Of a stretch of DNA of 64,000 bases, positions 49,301-62,806 are shown in pieces; positions within the stretch are counted from its first letter, which is position 1; every line of letters starts with the position of its first letter. Source of the DNA: Lethocerus indicus (lineage: Eukaryota > Arthropoda > Insecta > Hemiptera > Belostomatidae); NCBI GenBank assembly GCA_019843655.1, contig JACDQD010000106.1:434001-498000 (forward strand), written 5' to 3'. Position numbers and translations under genes: made by a program. Below the pieces are notes generated by a model, which saw only the letters and a list, made by a program, of their open reading frames with translations, was not told the origin of the DNA and did not search any database.

Positions 49301-50012
49301 GATACTCCTATCTAGGGTGATCTAAGTAGGGAAGTAAATGTTGGGGAGTGAGCGTCGCCCATTAGACCCTGGTGGATGGCCGAATTGCGGCCCCCGGCCA
49401 CATTATAACTCAGACACGAAACCCGAGGAGTATTCCTTTTCTCACGGAAGTCATTCGGTATGTAACGGCGAGGCTGCAATTTGTCGGCCAAACTTGCCGA
49501 TGGGGAAACTCTTATTATTCTCCTGGGGACATTATGAAGAGACCTTGTCCCAATTCGTTCCGAATAATGAGCGGCGTAGATCATGTTTTTTTCTTACATT
49601 ATGAACGCTCAAATGGAAAATCATTACCTCAGGTTGAATTGATTAGACAATTGTGGTAATACTGGTATAATCCCCGTCTGGGATATCATCGTCTGTATTG
49701 AATATATAAATCGAACGAAAAAACTGAAACATGTCACTTTATTCGTTGTAAGTTGATCGATCGGATAACACATTGCTAATTTAAAGGGTGCTGAGTAAGT
49801 GGGAAAGATGATTTCATTATGAACAGATAGCTTTGCGAGCAAGCATGCTGGAACACGAGAACGCTGTTCTACGAGCGCAGGTGATAACTTTGAGAGAAGA
49901 AGCCCACTCCCTGAGACAACTTCTATTTCACAGCAGAACCGTCGAACCTGAATATTATTCACGCAGTTTTACATCGGTACCGGAGGAATTAAACAAAATT
50001 TTAAGTTTATGA
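46349..50012 (+). CDS. PAR/CES-2-like bZIP transcription factor (188 aa), complete
   Basis: Four exons: 46349-46406, 48032-48203, 48583-48733 and 49827-50012. All phases agree; the G|AT junction gives Asp after [19 protein letters not shown]. The N-terminal half is Pro-rich ([20 protein letters not shown]), a likely activation or repression region. The basic region [20 protein letters not shown] continues with [10 protein letters not shown]. It is followed directly by a short leucine zipper ([19 protein letters not shown] and on to LRQLL), with exon 4 beginning at the basic/zipper junction. The N-x2-AAxxSR core is the PAR/C-EBP-related type, closest in look to TEF/HLF and nematode CES-2, and not giant, since I see no PLDLS motif. 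It should bind TTAYGTAA-type sites as a dimer in the nucleus. Exon 2 ends at a tandem donor; only the second site keeps frame. AATAAA follows four bases after the stop. Confidence 0.9.
46982..47058 (+). repeat. Dispersed exon-like repeat, copy 5 (in bZIP intron 1)
   Basis: GCGACTAACACTGCTACTGA followed by CCAGCGAAAGACCAAACCAG and GCGAGAGGAGACAGAA matches copy 4. Homology stops after about 47050. The frame [19 protein letters not shown] is kept, with two amino-acid changes and several synonymous ones. Confidence 0.7.
49300..49620. promoter_or_regulatory. GC-rich block in bZIP intron 3, possible enhancer
   Basis: CG-dense, GC-richer sequence within AT-rich intron. It is open in several frames on both strands, which reflects its composition and not coding, since no consistent splice sites flank it. 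Regulatory use is inferred from composition and position only. Confidence 0.3.
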
Positions 50013-50015
50013 CTG

Positions 50016-50021
50016 AATAAA
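50016..50021 (+). terminator. Polyadenylation signal just after the bZIP stop
   Basis: AATAAA begins four bases after the TGA, which would leave almost no 3'UTR. Longer 3'UTRs using later AATAAA sites are equally possible. Confidence 0.4.
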
Positions 50022-52144
50022 CGATTATTTTTATTGTTGATATAATTGTATATATTATTTTTGGAATTAAAGTTTTTGCTTTAATTAAAATTTTAAGGCA
50101 AAGAAACCTACAAGGAGTCTCCTACATGAATGTCTTGCTGTGCTAGCTATCATTTCAGAGATCTATTGAAAACATAAATGATGAAAATAAAAATGCCAGT
50201 CGTAATGAAAATCTCTTATATTATCCACATAAATACTTTTGGTGAGAACAATCTTACATATTAAGAAAATAGTCAACACATTTATGTATTTTTCATTAGG
50301 TTGAAAAAGCAATGTGAATTCCAATTAAACTAGGAGAAAATATAACTGGTTTATGTTATTGTGTTTACAAAAATACATTGCACATGAAATATATAATTTA
50401 ATTTCGTTAATTCTTTTTTAGTTTTGTATACAGATATTAAAATTTTCATCCAACCCACGTCCATTGATTTCAAAACCTGTTATATTTCACAAGATGTTGC
50501 TTCAACTTAAACACAGATTACCAGATTGACTAATTGTACTCATTGCCATTTGCAAAGCAATTAATTTAAATGTTATTGCAAGTTACTGGTAAATTATATT
50601 GGTAGATAATATACAATTTCTATAAATTAAATTTTACTAAATGCATTTCTAAATTACAATCATTCTTAAGAATTCAAGCTCTAAACATGAAATTAATATC
50701 TTTGCCTGTCTCCTCCTAACTCATTCTACTTTACAAGTTACAATATTATTATTGGTAAGTATTTTTACTGTCAACATGCTGGTTAATATATTATACCTAG
50801 CATTATATTTTAAAGATAAAACTAAATTGTATTAACTGGCTGGAAAGATGAATTTTTTTTGTTCATTTGTTTTTCATTGAAAACATATTTTTCCTAAATA
50901 TATTTGAAAATGTTTTTGTAATAGATAACAATTTACATTTACAAGATATAATTTAATTCTGAAGGTAGGATTGAACAAGCAAAGTACATACTGTACAAAT
51001 GGAGAATAAAAGAGTATTATAATCTTGCAAATTATAGAGTATATTTAGTGTTATAAGAATATATACAATATAAGGTGAATCAGTCTCATGTAAAGATCAT
51101 GAAATAATGAGAGATAATATTGTTAACTATTTTACAGTTTTAAATTATATTTGAGATTGAATAAAACTTGACCTTATCCTAATTGTTAAAGATTAAAATA
51201 TCATTATAAAACTAAAAATGTATCAGGTACAATTAAGAATGAAAACTTAAATTTGTATAAATATTAAATAAGAAATATCTTCCTACACAGTTTGGTTAAT
51301 AACACTTTGGCTAATTAGACTTAACACTGGTCTGCTGAAATTTACCACTGGAACATTTTTATTTAATATTTACATAAAGTAAATAACCTATTTCCTTAAA
51401 ATAACATTTAGAAGTATTCAATTCATGAAGGTAAGGATTTTTAATCTACATTTCAAAATAAAATCTGAATCACCCTGTATATATTTTTATATTTGATTAA
51501 TTGCTACTATGAGAAAAATGTCAGAATGTTGTAACATGAAAATGGACATATTTCACACACTTAAGCAATAATGATTGTTAGCAGTCTCATAAGTTTTGAA
51601 CAGAACTAGTCACTAAATTATATGATTAAATTTACCCACAGTAGTAAATTGCATACAATGAGAACCATAAAAAACATTTGAAATGCATTTATTAAATAAA
51701 ATATGAATGGTAACTAATATATTAGTTGTAAAAATAAATACAATTTAATCTATCTTGAAAATTATTTCTCATTACTGGTAAGTGGTGATGGTAATGGAAT
51801 GTAAAATTGATTAAAATAAATATAAAAAAAATTTTAATCAAAATAAATATAGTAAAAGTTTATAAAATTAAATAATTTACATGCAACTGTGTTATTTTAA
51901 ACTCTTAAAATGTTGTATAGTAATGCAATATAATAAAGATGTAAGAAGATGTCTAAAACTTATACTCTCAAAATGAATTAAGGAACTTAAATTGTTTTAC
52001 TTCAATAATACATATATACATTCAATTTTTTTTATTTGATATTTAGTCATTAGTTAAAAATATTCAAAATAAACCGCAAAATGTAAGATTTTTTTTCTAT
52101 AGCACCTTCATACTATAGATAGTATATAACTAGAGAATATCAGA
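50022..52144. other. CG-free, AT-rich tract between convergent bZIP and PDE11 genes
   Basis: Reading line by line I find no CG dinucleotide from about 50462 to 52074, while flanking DNA has them at ordinary density. No open frame or splice pattern of note is present. The two flanking genes converge here, so the tract may be overlapping long 3'UTRs, or an unrecognised non-coding transcription unit whose CpGs were lost through germline methylation. Confidence 0.75.
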
Positions 52145-55100
52145 TCACGGTGAATTTTGAAGAGAATATTCTTTATCGGATTCAGATGCCAATGTGTCCC
52201 AGTTTTTCATGTTCTCCAATGCTCCTTCTGCCATAACTGCAAGTTTTGGATTCATTTGTCCAAGAGACTGAAACATATGGTGGGACATTAGACTGAATAT
52301 TTTATACATACATGCGATTGAATAAATATGATGCGCCTAATCTTCAATTGATGGATATGGAATTTTACTTTTATTTTACTTTTATGGTGATATATAGATA
52401 TCGAATTTAGGTAAATTGGGTAAAATTACAGTTGGGGATTTGAAGTATCGATAAGTGATATTGACCTGATAGAGGGGAAGGCAGATGTCGGCAATCCACC
52501 TTATCTGTAGCTTGGGCAGTTCGTGCTGCCTTTCCCTGTCCATGAGGGCCTGGGGCTGTATCTTGAGTTCCTGGCGCTCCTTGTCGCCCTGGGAGAGGAA
52601 CTCGGCGGTCACCAGGTGGGCCACCCTCTGCTGGACGGGCCACGGCTTGCTCGAGGCCGCTATGTCCGAGGCGGTCATCAGCATCGACCTCAACAGCTCC
52701 CTGTGCTCCTCTATACCCCAGGAGTACTCCCGCGTTTCCACCAGGCTGAAGAATTTTGGCCTGTGCCTGCAATTTGTGGAATATTATTATTATTTTAAAA
52801 GTCTAATTATACTGTCACCACCCAAGGAATTTGTTACGTCCACTCAGAATAAATGCCCCCGAATTGCCCTCGACATACCCCCAGGAACACGAACAGAACA
52901 CGTACACGACTTGGCCCAGACACCTAAACTGGACGAAATAATAGACAAAATAACGACTAAACACAGAGACAAACTTCTAAACCACCCAAATCCCCTGGCA
53001 TCTTCCTCCCAGCTACCCCAAAAACCCCACTGGCCACCCAAAAGACGTACCGCAAGGAGGAGGGTCCTCACGCCGAGCTAGAAGACCCCCAACCAAAGTG
53101 AAAGTGAAACAGTGTAGTGAAAGCTGTGAATGTGCCGGTTAATGTGCCTATAGTGTTATAGTGCTAACGACGGTATACTGTCACCAGTGCCCCAGTGATC
53201 AGTGCACGGACACCGAGCTTCGCGAGCAGTGTAGTGAACCCAAGTGGCAAGTGCAAAGTGCGTGAGTGAATGTGTGTGTCTGTGCGAGTGAATATAGTGA
53301 GTGTAGCTTAAGTTCTCGGGTTTTTAATGTAAATTTTCCCGACTATGACAACAATATTGTAAAAATTTTTGATTTTTGAAAAATGTTTAATGTATGATAA
53401 TATTTAAGTATATAAATGTAGTAAGGCCAATAGGCCGGAATGCATGCAGTAATCACCATTTGTACATATCGTTGTTTTGATATAATATTTGTATTTAAAG
53501 AAATAAAAAAATTATTTGTATCTTGTATCTTGTTACGTCCACGGAGAAAATAAAACTTGCATTACCAGAAGTTTCAATGGCTTTGGACCGATCGCTCCAA
53601 CCGCTGACAGCGATATACGAATTTTTTATTTTCTTTAACTGCAGAAGGACGTTGCTTGCAATATAAAAATGTAGAAAGTTCTTTCTGCATTTATACACAT
53701 AGATAATGTTGCAGCGTGAGTGAACAGTCAAGCAGTGTTTCCTGTCTTCGCGAAATGTCTACATACGCGTATATAATAGTTATGGTTCGGGGGAAGACTC
53801 AAAAAATTACTACTATATCAACTCTATATTCGTTAATATAGAATTCATAGAAAGAAATTCGTAGATATTCCACTCTTCAAGTTTTTACATATTTTATTTA
53901 TTATTATGGGATACCAGTTACATACAACGTGCCACCAAAGCGACAGTCTCACGCACAAAAATTTGCAATGCGATCCATTAACTTACTGAAAGTAGGTCGA
54001 TAAATCAGTTGCCAGTATGCTGTGTTTCAGCACTTTCATCACGGTCGAATAACTTTCGGCGGAGAGCGAGGAAAATATGTTCAGGCTCTGAAACAATTTA
54101 TTATGGTCGGTCAAATCTATTATAGTCATAATTATTTTTCGGTTTACGAGCCTCTCGAGTAATGGTTCCTTGATGTTCCAATAATTGAAATTTATTTTTT
54201 GTAACCGGTCATGAAATACGCGATTCTCTTTAATTCGAAGTCTTAAATCGATGCGAAATAACGGTCGGTTTACCTCGCTGCTCAGAATCATGACTGAGTG
54301 GTTGAAGTGGTGATGTTCCATCGTGTTCGTCGTTCCATACAAAAGCACCAGCGCCGACCCTGCCCTATAAAATAAAGTAAAAAGGACAAACATAATTATA
54401 AATACATTTATTGTTAAATTAATAACGTTATTAACAACATGATTATTAGATTAGTATGTCGAATTAATATTAGTTAAATATTTGTTGCAATTACATTAAC
54501 GAATTGTGTACGCAATGGCAATGCTTGTATGAACTCAGTTCGATATTTTTGATTCCAATTGTAAACGCTCTATCTTATATAAGAAGGAATGAGTATACCT
54601 TAAACACAATATATGGAAATTAATAAGTATAATTAAATATATTACTTTTGCTGATAAGCATTGTTGGTTCCTCTGTGGTCGAGGTCGTGACAAAGACAGC
54701 CGACGAACATACCCAGTACTTCGAGGTCGCTAAATGTCCCCTTCATTTCACAGCCCTAAATTTGAACGATAAAAATTTCTTGTTCAAAAAATTCAATTGT
54801 TGTTATTTTGTATGTTAATTACTCTACATATAATGTGTACAATTTTAAAAGTATATTAATGCCATTAGTCATACTGGCATGTTGTACCGAGGTGTACTTC
54901 GCGATATTTAAATAAGGATATTCCTTAAATAAGAACTGCATTTAATAAAATCTCGCCGTAAACCGGAGCGGAGACTTTACGAAATACATTACTTCCGAGA
55001 TACACGATACATGAATCAGAAGAGAGATAAAACGAGAACCGACTGCTGTTTATACAAATCCCTGATAATAATGCAGCGATATACGATGAAAGAGAAATTT

Positions 55101-58100
55101 GAACCCACCATGAGAATGGCGAACATAACTTGTGCCACGTTAAAGGCGTGTCTCCAGTTGTGATAAGGCACGTCCCTGTAGTTCCTCTTTATTGTCATCA
55201 AGAACCTGTAGAGAGTCTGTTGGCAAAAGAACGTGTATTAATGATCGGTGGCTTATATACAAAAAAAACCTGTGTACAGGGTAAAATTGTACTATTTTCA
55301 TAGTCGGGAGTATAATTTCAGAATTGTTCTTAAACGCGTGTCAGTCCAATTAGTTTCAGTTAGTAGCAATGTTAAGTGCGGGTTTCGGGTCGTGCGTGTT
55401 GCTTATTGATCGGGGCTAATTAAAATTAGGCAATGCATTTGGGGTGCTGTGGTGTCGGCGCTGTCTTCTAAACTGCATCCGCCCTTTACCACCAACCGCA
55501 CACTCTGTGGCCATATTTATTTTCTCGGGGATTAATATCCCGACATAATCGTCTTAGGTCCCAGTGAAATTTCTCGACGGACACCCTAGGACTCGAGTCT
55601 CATTTTATAACAAAATGTTTGAACATTAAGTCTGTATCACATTCATAGCCTGGTGGGATCAGAGAAAGAGATAATTCCGTCTGCGTGGGACATAAAATAG
55701 TTTATGCGGCAGATAAGGTCGAAGTGAAATAGCTAGATTTAACAAACGGTCGTATTGTGTCCTTAAATAGGGGTCATTTAAATTTTCTATACACCGATCA
55801 CAAGTTCAGATTCGGAAGTTGGACAAAAGGAAGGAATACGACTTACCTCTCGTTCGATGTTGAACTTTTTAACCAATCCGAGCTCGAGGAACATGCTCAC
55901 AGAGGCCAGTATCATTTCATCGTCGGTCAGCGAGAAATCGTCAAAAGTCAGGGAATAAAGATTGAGCTCGTCTGCGCCCGGCACCGGCAGCTCCTGTGAA
56001 AAAAAACATAAAGTGGCCTTTTCAAACGATTACCGGATAAAGGTAAATTTAAAGAGAACCCGCCAGTAAGTTTCGTAATATATGCCCCCCGTAATACCCC
56101 TTAGGGGAGTCGCGAGTCGCGAGACATATTGGAATCCTTTATTTGATTTGCCCCCCCCCAAACTCCGACCGGGATAAATATCGGCCTAAACGCGCCCTTT
56201 ATTGGTTCCGCGGATTTAGAGCCGCGACCGTGTTCGACATTATTGCTTAATATAAACAGGTATAGGCACCGGAGAAATAAACTGTCTGTATTCCCAAACC
56301 TCTGATGTGTTCTCATTCGTTGCGTTTGGACAATTAATAGTACTCACGGTGCGAGTGGAACTCCAGTTGAAACCAAGTTGTCCTCCAGTTTTTTTGAAAC
56401 AGTTTATCGTGCTAACTCTTTTGAAAGGACAACGATAAAAAAGTTACACCGAGAATACGAATATTTTTAACTCGAATCGTCAATATCCGAATTTTTCGTT
56501 AATTCGCTTATTAATTACAATTAAAATGTATTAAAAATACTACATTAAATATTTAAGACGCTGCGTGCTTCTACTGTCGAGTGGGCCGACAGTCCCACAA
56601 AAGTTGTGGGTGATTCATTCAGGCACAGTTCTAATCTGATGAGCAGCGATGAATTTAATAAATGGCCTGGTTTAAATAAAAAGGAAAGAGATTTTCTGTT
56701 ACATTAGAATTTAAATGTTTCCATGTTGCTGATATTATATTATTAAAGAATTTTTAATTTCTTTTTACTTCCGCTTAGAATGAAGAATTTTCCTCGAAAT
56801 GACTTTGCTTTGTAGCGTTTCGGCAACAGGCTAACCCGTGGTAATTAAAGTTTGAATGGATTCACCGAGGCGACCTTTCGGCGATGCCTTTCCTTGTTAA
56901 TTAGAGCCCACGGTTAAATTATTCACTGCTCAACGCTAAATGTCGGCCTTTATACTTTTTAATGACATTTGCACCCAAGGATGGACAATAAACGTTGTCC
57001 CGTTAAAGGTGTAGAGAAAAACAAAAATGACAATTGAGGGACTCCATCTTTTCGGCGTTATTTTAACAAAATTACGCTCCGCTATGCAGTTATAAACATG
57101 AAATCTGACAGATGTTAATAGCGATTAAGCTATTAGCAAATATAAGCAGATAAAATATTCGTATACATTTTTAGGTCTCAAAAAGTGTTATTTATAATCT
57201 AACCCTAGTCACTATTACTGAATACCTTAAGTTATTAATGGTTTGAGCAAGTCAAGCTGAAGTCTTTAAGCGTTATTGGAGTCCAATAAAATAGGACCAA
57301 ACGGTATCATTTGCCCCGCAATTTCAAGAGAAGAATCTCGACATAGTAGAATGCGCTTGAAGGGTTTGTTCAAATGTGTTTGATTCATGGCATTGTTTTG
57401 CTAGGCGGGTATTTTATCATTTATCTGAAATTTATTGTAAATTTTATGAGTAGTTATCGAACTATTGCGGAGGAATATATTTAAAAATAGAGATGGTGTG
57501 GGATAGGAAAAGAAGAATATGGTGGACATATTTGGTTTAAATTCATTCCTACTTAGGGCTTGGATAAAGGGTGTTTCCAGCCCTGCATTGATCCTCCAAT
57601 TGTTGGTGCGTCAATGCTAGCGCCTTTTACTCAGAAACGGCTAAAGGCTCCTTGGCGGAGAGAGGAGTCAAATGTTAGTTCCAAGAAGATTCTGAATATT
57701 GTATTATAAAAAAATGAAGATAGGATTCTCTTTACAGATTCCAAGCTGCGATAATTCCAGATGTGCACGATAATTCTATTATTTTATTTTCTCAACACAT
57801 GTCGTTAGATCGTTATTAACTACTTAGTAATACTTATTACTTATTAATTAATGCATTCTAAAAGGAAGAATAATACACGCACCCCAGCGCAGGCGCACAC
57901 ACGCACGCACGCACGCACGCACGCAGACGTACGCACATGCATGTGCACGCACGCACACGTATGTATATATATATATACACATACATTCATATAATTTGAG
58001 GAACTATAAACTGCACTAAAATTTAGTTAATTTCACAACGGCGCTGATACTACGCCCGCAATACACAACTGTTATGCGGGTTAGCATTAAGTGAGCCGTA

Positions 58101-61100
58101 TTTCCGCTAATATAAAATTATCTAGATTGAATCAGATGATTGAAATTACACTACCGGTATACTTTTAAAATTGAACTTGAAAAAATGGAAAGCCGTAATT
58201 TATTAAGTTCTCCCCCTTTTCTTCCTCCGTCCAGCTGGGCCCCGTCGGGGACTGAAAACCCGGTAATTCAGTTCAAATGAGCACTCGTTATAGCATTGTA
58301 ACGACGATTCTGTTGTCAATAGCCAGTTAAGACCTGGCGGGCTTATGACAGGACGCTTCTTTCTTTTACCGTCCTATTTTTATATTTCATGGGACAGTTT
58401 AAAGTAAGTGTCATTCGGGTCGGCCGTAACACGGTGACCTTTAAACGTTCGGCGTCGGCTCCCCGGTTTTACCGTCCGCTTTATATTTATACGAGCGGCG
58501 TGGGCAGGTTTTTCCGAAACATTTGTTTTCAGAACCTCGGACGCTACACAAGATTTCTGCCCCTCGGCCAAGACCGAACCCGCCGCCGTTTCGATAACCT
58601 CCTTGTTTTTCTAAGCCCGGCGAGATTGTATTGGAAATTTTATATATCTGATGCTCTGCTTTCCTGTCGTTCCCACCCCCTCCCCCTCCTGACAATCACC
58701 ACTCACCCCCTTCTGGCAATTCGAATGTGCTTTCAACAATGGTGAAAACCAGTAAAATATTTATGCCGAAACTCCCACGAACTTTTTTATTCACGAGTTA
58801 CTGAGGCTGGATTTTGCTGTTCAGGATTATAATTTCGGTTTACTCATTTTCGTTTTCAGTATTGGTTCAGTCATATACTGGGCTACATCATCCCGTTATA
58901 GTACAATCAACATTATCCGTTTTACAAATGGAATATTGATGACGTCTTTTAATGGTGAAACATGGGACCAAATAAAGGAGAGGAGGTAGATAATGAAACG
59001 AGTATTGAACTTCAAAGCATCTTGAATATATACTTTCGAACTCATATGAACTATGTGTCTGACACTGTACTGAAGCGGAATTACGTTTTCGAACTCGGCA
59101 CAGCGTAAATTCTCTACGAGTAAACTAGAAATACAGAACAAGTATAACAGAATACATGAGTAACGATGTTTGTTTAATTTCCTTTAAGGCGTAGGATGTA
59201 TAAAGAAAAATCCTTTAGAAAAGCTCAGAGTTCATTATTCACTTCGCTCGGGTCTTGAATAATATTGTCAATTATTAATGTACCGGCTCGCTTTCAAAGC
59301 TTCGCCTGTGTAATCGTTTTCATTTTGGAAAATCCGTTGCACAAGAAATGAGCGGAAAAAGTGTGGACGCAGATCGTAATAACTTGGATCGAAGTATATT
59401 TTAATATTTAATTCACCGCTAAAATATCCTGCACAATATCCGAATATAACTTCTTTTGAGTGTTGGACATAAAGATCAATACATTGATGCCAAAAACATA
59501 ATTGGATTTCCAATTTCTCAGTCCAAGAAATATTGATATATTTTGTTCTGTCTTAGAACCTAAATGTCGCTTTTCAGAACTCTACTTTTACTGTGAAATG
59601 AACCATTACTCAGCAGATTTGTTGGACCCATTGCTGTAGGATTGTGAGATGCGTTATTGATCAGGTGGGCGCCCGAAGCCGTTCCCAAGCATTCAACTAT
59701 AGTCGATTCCGCGATGTTATTTGATTATAAAATAAATAATTGGAAATGAGAGTGGGCTAAAAGTTGGGACGTTGGTGTGACCGGCTGAGTCGGTCGTTGC
59801 CAGGGACGCCGCCACCGCTGCTATGGCGTCCACCAGTGACGTCACTTATCTCCCTCCCCCGTTGCTAAATATAGTCAATTTCCAGCCCCACCAGTATTGC
59901 CGGGTAGTGAGAGGGCCCCACTTCAGCTTTTTTTCGACCATAATGTACGTTTATTAATTTTGTACCCGAAACCGGGCCTACAGCCGGGGGGGGGGTGACT
60001 TGGGGATTTTTTAAGGGTGAAACAACCCCATCAATAATTCCCAAATTGTAAAGAGATATTGTGTCATTAATAACTGGGCTATTATTTATTCGGGTCGAGT
60101 TAAACTACCCGTAATGCACCATAATTTGTGTACTAGCTTCAAAGAAATATGAAAAAATGTAAGATTTTTTGCTGTGATATAGAAATATACGCTAGTTGAC
60201 ATTATACTTCGCCGGTTGCCATACATAACCTAACATGCAAATAAAGGATGCTAAGCGATATAGAAGTTATTACTTTAGCGATTATTTTAAAAATTATTAA
60301 GTGAAATAAATTATTCAAAACACAATACGACGTAAATATAATTAACACGATGTCGTATGTTTATTTTAGAACATTTATTGAACGTCTAGACTTTAAAGGG
60401 CGCTCTCCGTTATTGAATTTCCAATTTTGTAGACAGGCAAAGACAAATATCCGAGTAATGAGAGCAGGCCGAGAGGAAATGTACAAACTCCCCAGTATTA
60501 TGGTATATAAACTATGGGTATACACCGCTCCTGTATACTGTATGATAAGGAAATACATTTATGTAAAACTCAGTGCCATATCTGATTGTCGGACTAGAGG
60601 AAACCGGTCCTGGGCTAAATTATTTATCTGTTTGCAGTCTGGACTTACTGCAGTTTGCGTGAGGCACTTATCTCGGGAAAAGTGGGATTAAGGTTTCCCT
60701 CTGCAATGTTCAATTAAGTGAGGTGAGCTTTGTTCGGAAAAATCCTAAGGTATACTCCTGAAATCAATGCCAAGAATGATGGGCCCACGATGTAACGAGT
60801 AACGAAATTATTCAAAGGCGACGGCACATCTGGAAATATTGTGACGGTGGAGCAATGCGTAATTTTTAATCAATTTAGTTTACGAATATGCTGACAGTCG
60901 TGTAGATCACGTAGTTTTAACGGTAAAACGAGGAGGTGAGAGGGAGGGAGAGAGGGAGTGGGAGTGATTGAGTGAGGGAGGGAGGGAGTGAGTACTTTCG
61001 GATGGAGGCGATTTTTGGGTGGTGCGAGAACTACTTTACATGTTGTTTGTTGTCCCTGTTAAAAGACTGGGATTGCCCGGGAGGTTGGAGTGGATCCGAG

Positions 61101-61675
61101 GACCTGTTTGCTACCACTTAATCGTTCAAATAGGTCTTCCCTTCTTTCCCACCACCCTCCTTCCTTCCATCCTTCCTTTGTCTCTCCCACTTGCTTCCTC
61201 CTCCTGCTTGCTATCTATTCTCTTAAACACGGCTCTCGGACACGTGTGCCGAGCCCGAGCAATTGGCTTCAGAGAACTCAATATTCAAAGCGGAAAAATA
61301 TTTTAATTTTGAATTTCCCCTTAAGTTTTTTCCCCTTAAACAAGGCGGTATGACCTGTTTACCTTAGGAGACGCGAATTGCAATCTGATATTCAAAATAT
61401 TTGCCTAACCGCATTTATAGTTTCTATTTCAAAAGAAAATCAGTTTCGAAACTTTTGAGACAACCCTAACCATATCTATACCCATTGTGTGTGGTTAAAC
61501 TGTGTGTACTAATTTTGGTTTCAATTGGCGAATACGATTTTCCGAAGGTCGGGACGATTTTGAAAACGCCCATGCTCTGGCATGGAGAGAGAGAAAAAGT
61601 GGAAGCTCGAGGGTTATATGTCCAAAAGTGTACATTGCAATCCGGCAATGTCTATATTGCGTATCAATGTTGTAA

Positions 61676-61736
<61 letters not shown>

Positions 61737-62740
61737 TATTCTTGATTACATGTGTAAAATATTCTAGCCGGATCTCTGAAGTAGAGGAGAATAACTGTGG
61801 AGATTGAAGGGGGTACAGGGGCCGTCGCTGGGGCGTGAACGACATCTGAGAATTCTTAGTTCAACTTCACGCGCCGCTGGTTTTTCTTCCTCGGTGGGTG
61901 ATTGTACAGTAGTGGATGAAGGGAGGGAGAGAGGTCCTGTTTTTGGTCCTCGGATTAGGTGATGGGAAAATTGCGGTACAGCACAGTGTTGACACATAGG
62001 CGCCCGTGTCAGTACAGGACATGCAGACACCAATTTTTTTGCGTCCCACTGTAGGATTATGATTATATCGTTAACGAGAGGGCAAACCCCAACAGTGCTA
62101 TAAACTGTTTTGTTTCTCTTCCGGCTGCGACAAATAACAACTTGCATCGGTTGTCTGCAACTTGTATCAATCAAGAAAATACTTAAAGTTAGACAAATTA
62201 GTTAATCTTACCAATAGGGCTTCCACTTCTTTCATCGATGCTGTGGCGTGATACGACAGGACCTGTAACACAGGATGACAGCAATTCAATTTCTCGTCCA
62301 AAATTATTTTTATAGTGCTGAATAAGTTTTCAACTCTCCTCCACTAGAATCGTGCCGGCGGTGGCCAACATTGCCTAATATCCGAGTACCGAGTCTTTAC
62401 ATCTCAGTTTTATGATTTAAGCCCTTTTATCAGGTTCTATCTCCCTGTAGATGGTCATGAGGCCCCGGACACAACGCAATTCAAGAGACATTCGTCCCAA
62501 CTTTAGGCACAGAGTTTATTTCATGACAGACGGCTTGCTAAACAATTTTTGGGGGGGTTCTCTGTGGCCAGTTATGCCTAAAGGTTTTCAAACAATCGTT
62601 TGTGCAGGTAATTAGCAGCATTACAATTCCATATTGCTCACCATTGCATACATGTTGACGTTTTCCGATGTCAACAAATTTCTGAAAACATTTTTTCTTT
62701 TATTGACGTCTTACACTTAATAATAATTATTATTTAATCC

Positions 62741-62806
<66 letters not shown>

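Larger units (their letters stand above)
55994..62211. other. Large PDE11 intron (6.2 kb)
   Basis: No nested gene was recognised. It contains an ACGC/TA alternating simple repeat (57897-57985), GC-rich blocks near 58200-58700 and 59760-60000 (the latter with a CRE palindrome), a G-rich GAGGG repeat (60931-60995) and a TA microsatellite (61686-61734). Long regulatory introns are common in PDE genes; any enhancer role is inferred. Confidence 0.6.

Noticed and set aside
49312..49604. Overlapping open frames on both strands in bZIP intron 3
   Set aside because: Being open in several frames at once reflects CG-rich composition. No splice pair would fit the bZIP phases.
46349..50012. Identification of the bZIP as the gap gene giant
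   Set aside because: The basic region is PAR/CES-2-like and I see no CtBP-type PLDLS motif. The protein is much shorter than giant.
52485..53081. 198-codon plus-strand open frame
   Set aside because: It is an accidental join of antisense PDE11 exon sequence with the coding end of the inserted LINE. The insertion boundary at 52844 splits it.
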